64,000 bases of DNA. Source: Phycisphaeraceae bacterium (GTDB lineage: Bacteria > Planctomycetota > Phycisphaerae > Phycisphaerales > UBA1924). The DNA is taken from contig JAHBXD010000004.1 of assembly GCA_019636695.1 (NCBI GenBank), forward strand, positions 124,001-188,000. Direction: 5' to 3'. The notes under the pieces were generated by a model. The model was given only the letters and a program-made list of their open reading frames with translations, had not been told where the DNA came from and did no database searches. Both the position numbers and the translations under genes were made by a program. Shown in pieces: positions 23,541 through 31,093 of the stretch; the first letter of the stretch is position 1, and every line of letters starts with the position of its first letter.

Positions 23541-25226
23541 TCAATACAGGTAATATTCCACATCAAACGTGACTGTCACGGTCTTGCCCGGCTCGATCAC
23601 CAACGACCACTTCACGTCGCTGTGGTTATTCACCTGCATCCAGGTGTTTTCGTCCCAATCATCACGATGAGTATCGGTCACGAGGATCTTGCCGCCATCC
23701 GAAGCGGAAATGGCCTTGCCGCCGATAGCCACGCTCACGCGCACATCCCCGCGCTCCTGGCGATAACTCGTCAACGTCACGGTGCACCGCTTCACCACCC
23801 GACTGAATTGGTGGTTTCCCCAGCGTAAGACGTTCGGCTCGCGGCTCAGTTCCTCTTCGTCGTACTTCCTGCGGATGTCCGTCGCGACGGTCAACGGAAG
23901 AAGCGTGTTTCCGCCGGCCGATGTGTAGGTCAACAAATCCTGCGCAATAGGAATGCCCGCATCAAATGCGATCGCCGGACCTGTCGTCCATGGGTGCTTC
24001 GTGGTATTTTTCAGGTCGAGCTGATGCCACACGCGCGTTGCCGCAAGCCCGAGCGGCGATGATCCATGGGCTGCCGAAGCAATCGCCCGAAGGTCGTTCT
24101 TGTCCGTCACGGTGCACGACCCCGAATGCGACCGCTTGATCGCGAGGTCGAACGTGTAGATGTGGGCAGCCGGTGCCGCTGCACTCCAGATCGGCACAGC
24201 CACGCGATCGCCGCGACGAAGGGTCATCGGTCCGATGTCGTAGACATACAGATCGTGCTCGCCCGCGGCAAGACCCTCTTCGCCCGGGTCGGGAAGGCCC
24301 GCAACGGCCGCACCGCGACGCTCTCCAGCGCGAAGGGCATAGTCATTGCTGAACTGCGTCTGGTACGCTTGCTGACCCATCACCCCGGGGGCCGCGCTGA
24401 CCAGGGCATTGAACAAGGCCGGCTCGAGAGACAGCGGGCTGACGACATCCTGAAAGCGAAAACTCGGCACACCGACAACCAGACTCATCGACACGCCGTT
24501 GAGGTCTTCGAGTTCGTTGAGAATCTCCCCCTGCAGGCGAATGTTGACTTCAGACTGTGAGATGTCATCGAGCCGATACGTCGGAATCCAACGGATATTC
24601 GGCGTGAAATAGACGATTTGCATCGATACCTGCTGGTTCGGGGCAACACCGATCACCAGGCGTTTTTCCATCCGCGGCTCCGAACGCTCAAAATCATACG
24701 ACCACTGCAGATTCGCGCCGTCAAGACGCGTCACCGCCGATGTCGGCATGATGACCATGCCGCCCTGGTCGCTGTTCAGCACGACCTGCGCGTGCGTATT
24801 CGGTGTTGAAGATTCGGCCCATCCGTGCAGCACTTGCACGATCGTGCCGGTAAGCGGCTGCTGCGGATGATGCAGATGAAGCGTCACGTGTTGCCCGATA
24901 TTCGCCGCCAGCAACTGCGTAATGTTGGCGACTTCTCCAGCATGGCGGCGGGGTTCCCTCACCGACTCCGTCGTAGCGCGGACAAATCGAACGGGCTTGT
25001 CGTCCTCCGGGATCACCCAGAACGACCCGAGCACAGCCGATGACGGTACTTCCTGAGTCGCTACATGCCCGAACTGGTCGGCGATCCCCGTGGCGTTTTT
25101 TACCACAAGTCCGTATCCGTTCTTGAAAATGATGACTCGCTCCGTGCGCATCACAAGTTGCCCGGGCTGTGCCTGTGCTGCGGCAACGGCAAGAAGCAAG
25201 ATAAGGCCGATGAGTGCATTTCGCAT
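23541..25226 (-). CDS. Secreted DUF4139-like beta-structured protein
   Basis: 561 residues. A signal peptide MRNALIGLILLLAVAAAQAQ and a GGAG 9 bases upstream fix the start. The region VSMQIVYFTPNIRWIPTYRL, with LQGEILNELEDLNGVSMSLVVG and the C-terminal KTVTVTFDVEYYLY, matches my memory of DUF4139/mucoidy-inhibitor-like domains, in which N-terminal strands precede a W-x-P-x-Y core. An insert with a hydrophilic loop (RRGAAVAGLPDPGEEGLAAG) lies centrally. It is probably periplasmic or outer-surface. The function is unknown. It is convergent with the pseudopilin, with 45 bp between stops. Confidence 0.75.
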   Translation of the reverse strand: MRNALIGLILLLAVAAAQAQPGQLVMRTERVIIFKNGYGLVVKNATGIADQFGHVATQEVPSSAVLGSFWVIPEDDKPVRFVRATTESVREPRRHAGEVANITQLLAANIGQHVTLHLHHPQQPLTGTIVQVLHGWAESSTPNTHAQVVLNSDQGGMVIMPTSAVTRLDGANLQWSYDFERSEPRMEKRLVIGVAPNQQVSMQIVYFTPNIRWIPTYRLDDISQSEVNIRLQGEILNELEDLNGVSMSLVVGVPSFRFQDVVSPLSLEPALFNALVSAAPGVMGQQAYQTQFSNDYALRAGERRGAAVAGLPDPGEEGLAAGEHDLYVYDIGPMTLRRGDRVAVPIWSAAAPAAHIYTFDLAIKRSHSGSCTVTDKNDLRAIASAAHGSSPLGLAATRVWHQLDLKNTTKHPWTTGPAIAFDAGIPIAQDLLTYTSAGGNTLLPLTVATDIRRKYDEEELSREPNVLRWGNHQFSRVVKRCTVTLTSYRQERGDVRVSVAIGGKAISASDGGKILVTDTHRDDWDENTWMQVNNHSDVKWSLVIEPGKTVTVTFDVEYYLY

Positions 25227-25638
25227 GATGCCATCTCCGTGGTTCAACCTATGTGATTCCGCCTCTGTGGTTCAGCCGCGAATCTAAACGATCATCGACC
25301 GATCGTGCGTCACAGCCGTGCAACACGCATCCGTGAGATGCCGGTCCCACCGCTGATCGACTTTCCGAGCCGTCCGCGATGCAACCACTCCTCGCTCCAT
25401 CGCCCGGTCATGGCGACCCGTGCTGGGCACAACGCGTGCGCGGTATCCCATTCCCTGTACAACCTGGCAAGGGAAACAATCCGCGCACCGACCGATCCCC
25501 AACACGCCGACGCACGAGACTCTAAACTCCTGGGTGACAATCCCGCGATGGGGGTGCAACCCGTTCGGCCGCGCGTGGATACACTGGAGTTGAGTCGTGA
25601 GCTTCATCGGCGCGGAAGCGCCGGTATGGAGGTTTCCA
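25227..25638. other. Divergent intergenic region
   Basis: 412 bp between the DUF4139-like start and the MBL-fold gene start. No RNA, repeat or clear promoter is visible. A GTG-initiated N-terminal extension of the MBL gene (from 25597) is possible, but the GGAGG site at 25628-25632 favours ATG 25639. Confidence 0.4.
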
Positions 25639-26673
25639 ATGCTTCCCAAGCCGCCGCCCCGTGAGGGGAACCTGGGCTTTCTCTATCTCCCGCCGTACCG
25701 CATCCAGGGCATCAGCGTGGCAGGAGAGGTCGTCTGTCTCCATATTCCGGAGTTGGATGTCTGTTTTGACATGGGGTGCTGCCCCCGGGCCGCCCTGAGC
25801 GCTCGCTTCGCGGCGATCAGCCACGGCCATATGGATCATGTCGGCGGCCTCGCCTATTACTGCTCGCAGCGCAAGTTTCAGGGCATGGGCGTCGCCACAA
25901 TCGTCTGCGACAAGCGCATCGAATCGGACATCCGGGGCATGTTGTCCGGTTTTGAGGCTTTGGAACGCCAAAAGACACCGTACAACCTCATCGCCCTCGA
26001 ACCCGAACAGTGCATCGAAGTCAAGAACAACATCGTTCTCAAGGGGTTTCTGACCGAACACACGGCTCCATCAATGGGATACGTGCTGATCGAACGCCGC
26101 AGCAAACTCAAAGAAGAGTTCGTCGGCCTGCCGCAGGAAAAACTGCGGGAGTTGAAAGATCGCGGCACCGAAATCACGCGAATGCTGGAAATCCCGCTCG
26201 TGGCCTACCTGGGTGACACCTCGCCCGGGCCGGTACTGCTCCGCGATGATGTTCGCAAGGCCCAGATCATTTTGAGCGAGTGCACTTTCGTCGAGCCAGA
26301 GCACAAGGAACGGGCCAAGATCGGCATGCATATGCACCTGGACGACATTCTCGAATGGGTGGGCGTGGTTGAATGTCAGGCGATGGTGCTGCATCACATT
26401 TCCCGCCGCACGAACCTTCAGATCGCTCGAAAAATTGTGCAGGACCGCCTCGGTCGCGAACAGGCCGAACGAATCCTGTTCCTCATGGACCATCGCGGCA
26501 ACAAGGAGCGATACGAACGCCAGCTTGACGAAGCCGAACGAGCGGCACGCGCCGCCGGCCGGCCCGTGCCCGATGTGCGCGTGCGTCCCGCACGTCCACC
26601 GGAAAATCGGCCTGCCCGACCGTTTTCCGGGCCGAGGAGCGGTTCTGATCGATCGTCGCATCGAAATGGTTGA
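25639..26673 (+). CDS. Metallo-beta-lactamase-fold hydrolase, RNase Z-like
   Basis: 344 residues. The metal site is SHGHMDHVGGL (HxHxDH). Further ligands are likely in TEHTAPSMGY, LGDTSPGPVL (Asp) and VLHHISRRTNL (His), the arrangement of RNase Z-like long-form MBL proteins. The C-terminal ~45 residues are a disordered Arg/Pro-rich tail. GGAGG 6 bases before ATG 25639 supports the start. RNase Z removes tRNA 3' trailers, but the core here is divergent and lacks an obvious exosite arm, so other phosphodiesterase roles are possible. It sits directly before dnaA, whose putative promoter overlaps its stop codon. Confidence 0.82.
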   Translation: MLPKPPPREGNLGFLYLPPYRIQGISVAGEVVCLHIPELDVCFDMGCCPRAALSARFAAISHGHMDHVGGLAYYCSQRKFQGMGVATIVCDKRIESDIRGMLSGFEALERQKTPYNLIALEPEQCIEVKNNIVLKGFLTEHTAPSMGYVLIERRSKLKEEFVGLPQEKLRELKDRGTEITRMLEIPLVAYLGDTSPGPVLLRDDVRKAQIILSECTFVEPEHKERAKIGMHMHLDDILEWVGVVECQAMVLHHISRRTNLQIARKIVQDRLGREQAERILFLMDHRGNKERYERQLDEAERAARAAGRPVPDVRVRPARPPENRPARPFSGPRSGSDRSSHRNG

Positions 26674-26698
26674 CACTTCCCGACGCGCCGGTTACGTT
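26670..26698 (+). promoter_or_regulatory. Putative dnaA promoter
   Basis: TTGACA (26670-26675), a 17-bp spacer and TACGTT (26693-26698). It overlaps the stop of the MBL gene and lies 94 bp before the dnaA ATG. The -35 is perfect and the -10 is weak (3/6). Confidence 0.45.
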
Positions 26699-26791
26699 TG
26701 ACCACAATCGGCCGGTGGCCCCGGCCGTTCGGGTACAGGCGTGGTGGTCTGTCCGTACAAGGTGTTTCGGTCCTGTTGAAGGCCGCTGTTG

Positions 26792-28144
26792 ATGTCCGAC
26801 CCTGATCGCAAGCTCTGGGAAGGGATGCTCGCGTACCTTCGCGCGAATCATCCGACAATTTGCCGGCAATGGTTCGAAGAAATCGAACCGCTCGGCGTTT
26901 CGGGGGGGGCGCTCAACCTCCGCGCACATTCCAACGTGCACCGTGATTACCTGCGCCGCCAATGCCTCGAACCTTTCAGCGAGGCCGTGCAGCAGGTCGC
27001 CGACCGTCTCATCTCCGTGCGTTTCCTCGGACCTGAAGACGAAATCGCTTCCGACGGAAAACCCCAATCCCGTACACGCACCGCCAGGCCCGGCGAGGCG
27101 GCCGCACCCATCCCCGAATCCCTCACCATCAATCCGGATTATGACTTCTCGTCATTTGTTGTCGGCCCCGGCAATCGCTATGCCCACGCAGCGGCGATCG
27201 CCGTCGCCAACAAACCCGGTCACGCCTACAACCCCCTGTTTATCCACGGCAAGGTCGGTCTCGGCAAGACGCACCTGCTTCAGGCTGTCTGTCTCAAGAT
27301 CAAGGAATCGCACCCTGAAACGGTCATCCAATACCTCTCGTGCGAATCCTTTGTCAGCCATTTCACCGAGTCCATTCGTGAAGGCTGGATGACCGAGTTC
27401 CGCCATGCCTTCCGCGATGTCGATGTGCTTGTCATCGACGACATCCATTTCCTCGGCGCCCGCGTCCGCTCACAGGAAGAGTTCTTCCATACCTTCAATA
27501 CTCTTTATCAGGCCAACAAGCAGATCGTGCTCTCCAGCGACGCCCCCCCCGAGCACATCCCCGACCTCGAAGAGCGCCTGGTCAGCCGTTTCAAATGGGG
27601 GCTTGTCAGTGAAGTCGAGCCGCCAGACTATGAAACCCGGGTCGCCATCCTCAAGACCAAGGCCAAAATGCGCGGGCTTGACCTGCCCGAAGACGTCGCC
27701 TGTCACATCGCCGCCCGAGTAGATACCAACATCCGCGAACTCGAAGGGGCTGTCACAAAACTCCAGCTCCGCTCCGTCGTCGAAGGCCGCCCCATCGACC
27801 TCGAGATCGCCCGCGCCGCTCTCGGCGAAAACACCGCCCCGACCACCAGCGGCCCCACGATCCAGGCCATCATCGATGCCGTCACCGAGTTCTACTCTGT
27901 TCGTCTCACCGACCTCCAATCCAAACGGCGCCAGCGGTCCATCGCCCTACCCCGACAGGTCTGCATGTATCTCGCCCGGCGGCACACACGCCATTCACTC
28001 GAGGAAATCGGTGGCTACTTCGGCGGGCGCGACCACACCACGGTCATGCACGCCGTCCGCACGGTCGACGAGAAACGCGGCGTCGATCAAGACTTTGAAC
28101 ACGTGCTCCAAGCCCTCGAAGGGCGCCTCCGCGACCGCCGCTGA
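26792..28144 (+). CDS. dnaA: Chromosomal replication initiator DnaA
   Basis: 450 residues in the standard four-domain order. Domain I begins LWEGMLAYLRANHPTICRQW. A short Pro-rich domain II follows (~residues 85-112). The AAA+ domain III opens with NPDYDFSSFVVGPGNRYAHA, with Walker A GKVGLGKT (Lys159) and Walker B VLVIDDIHFL (Asp216/217). Domain IV carries GGRDHTTVMHAV, the DnaA-box-binding signature. The Gln usual after the Walker B Asp pair (DDIQF) is His here. ATG 26792 is chosen over an adjacent TTG. A G8 run (26902-26909) lies in domain I. The 457 bp downstream have a perfect DnaA box and could be the origin. dnaN and gyrB are not adjacent, as in many planctomycetes. Confidence 0.98.
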   Translation: MSDPDRKLWEGMLAYLRANHPTICRQWFEEIEPLGVSGGALNLRAHSNVHRDYLRRQCLEPFSEAVQQVADRLISVRFLGPEDEIASDGKPQSRTRTARPGEAAAPIPESLTINPDYDFSSFVVGPGNRYAHAAAIAVANKPGHAYNPLFIHGKVGLGKTHLLQAVCLKIKESHPETVIQYLSCESFVSHFTESIREGWMTEFRHAFRDVDVLVIDDIHFLGARVRSQEEFFHTFNTLYQANKQIVLSSDAPPEHIPDLEERLVSRFKWGLVSEVEPPDYETRVAILKTKAKMRGLDLPEDVACHIAARVDTNIRELEGAVTKLQLRSVVEGRPIDLEIARAALGENTAPTTSGPTIQAIIDAVTEFYSVRLTDLQSKRRQRSIALPRQVCMYLARRHTRHSLEEIGGYFGGRDHTTVMHAVRTVDEKRGVDQDFEHVLQALEGRLRDRR

Positions 28145-28601
28145 TCACCCCGTGAAACCCCTCAACCAGCAACCATTCCCAACGTCTACCCCAAAGGGGT
28201 AGGGGGCAATCGTTACGCGATTTTCGAACCGACACCCCGTGTGGAAAGGCTGTGGGAAGGCGCTCGGCTTCGATAGGGCCAATGTCGGCAAACTGCCGAG
28301 CCGACACGCAGATCCTTCGTGCGCGACGTGTGCCGCACACGCACCAAGCCTAAGGCACAGATAACCGACAGATCATTCGATCCAGAAGCTGCCGTAAGTC
28401 CATGGTGATACGTATGTTGCATGCAGGGGACGAACTTATCCACATCACGACAGGGCATACCACGAAGAGTGAATTGATATTTTCATACTCCTCGTAGAAA
28501 TGCTCGGCCTTCTCCATCGAACGCTCTCTAGGGATTTCCCGGGCCGCTGAGTCACCCGTAATGTGGACAACGGAGTTTGCCGCCCCGCGTCTGGCTTCAA
28601 C
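28145..28601. other. Candidate replication origin (oriC) downstream of dnaA
   Basis: 457 bp with no convincing gene. A perfect DnaA box TTATCCACA lies at 28436-28444 (+ strand). One-mismatch boxes are TTGTCCACA on the minus strand (28562-28570) and CTTTCCACA on the minus strand (28240-28248). A weaker TGTGGGAAG lies at 28251-28259. An AT-rich patch follows the perfect box (28470-28500, including TGATATTTTCATACT), as expected of a duplex-unwinding element. A 7-bp hairpin CTACCCC/GGGGTAG (28186-28202) lies just after dnaA. Origins often sit beside dnaA, but the box count is low and no skew was computed. Confidence 0.5.
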
Positions 28602-29477
28602 CTAGTGCGGCGGCGTCTCCGGCTGACACGCAGGGCACCACACCGTCTGCCGCTGGCCGATCACCGCGTGCTGCAAGGGTCGGCGGCACCCAAAGCAGGC
28701 TTGTCCCGCCCTTCCGTAGACCATGTGGTACGCCTGCGCTGTCCCAGGATTTCCTTGGGCGTCAACGTAATCCCGGAAGGTCGAGCCACCTCGTGTAATC
28801 GCGTGCCCAAGCACGCTCCTGATCGCGTCTGCAAGGCGACCGCATTCAGCGTGTGTCAGTTTGCCGGCCATCCGTCGCGGGTGAATTCCTGCCGCGTGCA
28901 GCGATTCGTCCGCGTAGATGTTTCCCACGCCCGCGATGACCCCCTGGTCAAGAAGTGCGGCCTTGATTGCTCGTGCAGATCCTTTGAGGCGGGCATAGAG
29001 ATCGTCGCAGCCGACCGCGAGGGCATCAGGGCCGAGGGCATGCCATCGTTCAGCGAGAGCCTCAGGCGACGGATAAGTCCAGAGGCCTCCGAACCGTCGT
29101 GGGTCGCGAAAATACATCACCGAGGTGTTATCGAGTCGCCAGCAAGCATGCACGTGGCGGTCGTCGGGCGAGAAATCCCCTATCCGCAGCGTTCCTGTCA
29201 TGCCTAAGTGCACGCATAGGCATACGCCCGAGTCACCTCGGATTGCCAGTTGCTTGCCGCGGCGGGCGACGCCCCAAACTCGGGCACCAACCAGCAGGTG
29301 AGCACGGTCAACCGGATCTTCCCTGGCGCGCGTTCTCCCGCGCGTCCATCCACCTGGGGGATCTCCAGGAAGGGTGAGTATGTCGCGGCGGCGAAGTTCT
29401 GCATCTACGACCACCCGGCCCACAAGGTGGGTTTCAAGGGAACGTCGGAGTGTTTCGACCTCGGGAAGTTCCGGCAT
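28602..29477 (-). CDS. mutM: Formamidopyrimidine-DNA glycosylase
   Basis: 291 residues, Fpg/MutM. The start MPELPEVETLRRSLE supplies the catalytic Pro2 and Glu3 after Met removal. RRGKQLAI contains the conserved beta-hairpin Lys. Also visible are the helix-two-turn-helix GVIAGVGNIYADESLHAAGI and the C-terminal zinc finger CFGCRRPL...TVWCPAC. An insert of about 15 residues (PPGGWTRGRTRAREDP) follows the first domain strand. The enzyme excises 8-oxoguanine and other oxidised purines. Starting 12 bp earlier would remove the essential N-terminal Pro, so ATG 29477 is required. It lies on the far side of the candidate origin, convergent with dnaA. Confidence 0.97.
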   Translation of the reverse strand: MPELPEVETLRRSLETHLVGRVVVDAELRRRDILTLPGDPPGGWTRGRTRAREDPVDRAHLLVGARVWGVARRGKQLAIRGDSGVCLCVHLGMTGTLRIGDFSPDDRHVHACWRLDNTSVMYFRDPRRFGGLWTYPSPEALAERWHALGPDALAVGCDDLYARLKGSARAIKAALLDQGVIAGVGNIYADESLHAAGIHPRRMAGKLTHAECGRLADAIRSVLGHAITRGGSTFRDYVDAQGNPGTAQAYHMVYGRAGQACFGCRRPLQHAVIGQRQTVWCPACQPETPPH

Positions 29478-29573
29478 GGCAGAACCCATGTCTTGTCGTT
29501 TGCACGCCTTCTGAACTGGGCATGCAGTGGTTTCTTGTCACACCCAGGCATGGATCGCGCGACAAGACCATCA

Positions 29574-30641
29574 TCACGCTTTCTGATGCCGGCGCAAACG
29601 AGTCAGTGCGGCATACTCGCCCTGGAGCAGCAAGTTGTCACCAGTGCAGAGCCGAGTATCCGGGGGTGGGAAAAACACGGACGATCCGTTCTCCGCCGAC
29701 CGTTGCACGATGCCCACGCCGATCTGCGTCATGACTTCGGCGATGGTTCTGTCGCAAAGCGCATCGCCCGTCTGTACGTGCCATCGGATCGTCACGAGCA
29801 AGCGTTCGTCAACCACAACGCTGCCGATGATCGCCTCGTCCACGGCGGCCATGGCGAACGACGGGGCGGAAAGGGCCGACTGGCTCATGGCAAGATGAAT
29901 ATTGAACCCGCCGCGGAGTTTATCTGCCATGTTCTGGTCAAACATCCGGATGACGACGCGAATATTCGGATTGTATTTCTTCGCGTCGAGGGCGACTTCA
30001 AGGTTGGCCAGATCGTCAGTTGTGGCGCATATCACGGCGCGAGCCTGCTTGATATTGGCTTCGTGCAAGAGCACATCGCGTCTTCCGTCACCGATGAACA
30101 CCGGTGAACCTTCCCGGCGAACCTCTTCAAGAAACTGGTTCGCCGGGTCGCGCTCGATGACGACGATGCGCTCACCGAGGCGCCGAAGCAGCAGAAACGC
30201 CCGGTATCCCAGTCGTCCCATGCCCACGAGCACAATGTGATCGGACATGTTCGAGGCCATCACGCGGCTCCACTCTCGTTCATTGCGCTGTCGGTCGCGC
30301 ACCAGCACGGCCACATCCACCAAAGTCTGAATCACGACGGTCAACCCGACGATCGGCAAAAGAAAAAACAACACCTTGGCCACCGGGTGCGGCGGCAGGT
30401 CATCCGGCGCTTCGCCGAGCACAAGCACGAAGGTGTGATAAATGCCGTCAAGGGTTGATGGGTTCTCTTCCGGGTGATAGTGCAGAAACAGCCGCCCTCC
30501 GCCCACCAGCACCAACATCACCAGCAGCATGCGGAACCAGAGCTTTCGGAGGATGACCTGCCAGAAACACCATTCACGCCACAGCGTCCAACGCAACCGG
30601 CGGTTACGCGGAACTTCGGCAAAATGCGTCTGAGACGGCAC
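29574..30641 (-). CDS. Potassium-channel-like protein with TrkA-N and TrkA-C domains
   Basis: 355 residues. One N-terminal hydrophobic segment (LLVMLVLVGGGRLFLHY), a pore-loop-like segment (GIYHTFVLVLGEAPDDLPPH) and a second helix (VLFFLLPIVGLTVVIQTLV) precede an RCK/TrkA-N Rossmann domain (HIVLVGMGRLGYRAFLLLRR, with IERDP and CATTDD) and a TrkA-C domain ending GDNLLLQGEY. The pore does not show the canonical TVGYGD filter; LGEAPDD sits in its place, as in some divergent bacterial RCK channels. I chose the GTG at 30641 because GGAGG lies 8 bases upstream; the longer frame adds a basic, non-homologous extension. It is likely an inner-membrane, NAD-gated ion channel. Confidence 0.85.
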   Translation of the reverse strand: MPSQTHFAEVPRNRRLRWTLWREWCFWQVILRKLWFRMLLVMLVLVGGGRLFLHYHPEENPSTLDGIYHTFVLVLGEAPDDLPPHPVAKVLFFLLPIVGLTVVIQTLVDVAVLVRDRQRNEREWSRVMASNMSDHIVLVGMGRLGYRAFLLLRRLGERIVVIERDPANQFLEEVRREGSPVFIGDGRRDVLLHEANIKQARAVICATTDDLANLEVALDAKKYNPNIRVVIRMFDQNMADKLRGGFNIHLAMSQSALSAPSFAMAAVDEAIIGSVVVDERLLVTIRWHVQTGDALCDRTIAEVMTQIGVGIVQRSAENGSSVFFPPPDTRLCTGDNLLLQGEYAALTRLRRHQKA

Positions 30642-30736
30642 CCGCGGCTCCTCCGAACGATGCCCCGGCCCAGCCGAGGATGCGGCACCATACCGCGCAG
30701 CGCGTACAGTCGGCGATGCACCGACCTGGCGCCGAT

Positions 30737-31072
30737 ATGGAAAACGCCCGCCCGGAGGATTTTCTCTGTGATTTCTGCCAAAACCACTGGGCGGATGATC
30801 GGCCCATGGTCGAGGGCCATCGCGGCAGCCTGATCTGCGGCAAATGCCTTGCCGTGGCCTATCGAGAAGTCGTCCTGGCGGAAGGGGGGGTCGGGCCTGA
30901 GTCCGCCGTGGCTTGCACCCTCTGCCTGCAGACCAATCCCACGCGACACTGGCCCGCACCGCTTGACGATCGCGTTGTCGCGTGCCTCGAGTGTCTCCAG
31001 CGTTCGGCGCGCCTTTTGGCAAAAGACCCGGAGAGCGGGTGGGCGCTGCCGCGGATCACCACCCAAGACTGA
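30737..31072 (+). CDS. Double zinc-ribbon small protein
   Basis: 111 residues with four Cys-x-x-Cys pairs arranged as two zinc ribbons: FLCDFCQNHW ... LICGKCLAVA and VACTLCLQTN ... VACLECLQRS. The second ribbon begins about 42 residues after the first. The spacing resembles ClpX-type or other small zinc-binding domains, and there is no other domain. The ATG at 30737 gives MENARPEDFLCDF; ATGs at 30680 and 30716 are in frame but would extend into a Gln/His-rich stretch. No clear ribosome site is present. It is divergent from the channel gene. It is possibly an adaptor or nucleic-acid-binding protein (inference). Confidence 0.78.
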   Translation: MENARPEDFLCDFCQNHWADDRPMVEGHRGSLICGKCLAVAYREVVLAEGGVGPESAVACTLCLQTNPTRHWPAPLDDRVVACLECLQRSARLLAKDPESGWALPRITTQD

Positions 31073-31093
31073 CGGCTCGGGGCCGCCAAGACA

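Noticed and set aside
28186-28202. CTACCCC/GGGGTAG hairpin as dnaA terminator
   Set aside because: Only seven base pairs and no T-run; kept as a structural note within the candidate origin.
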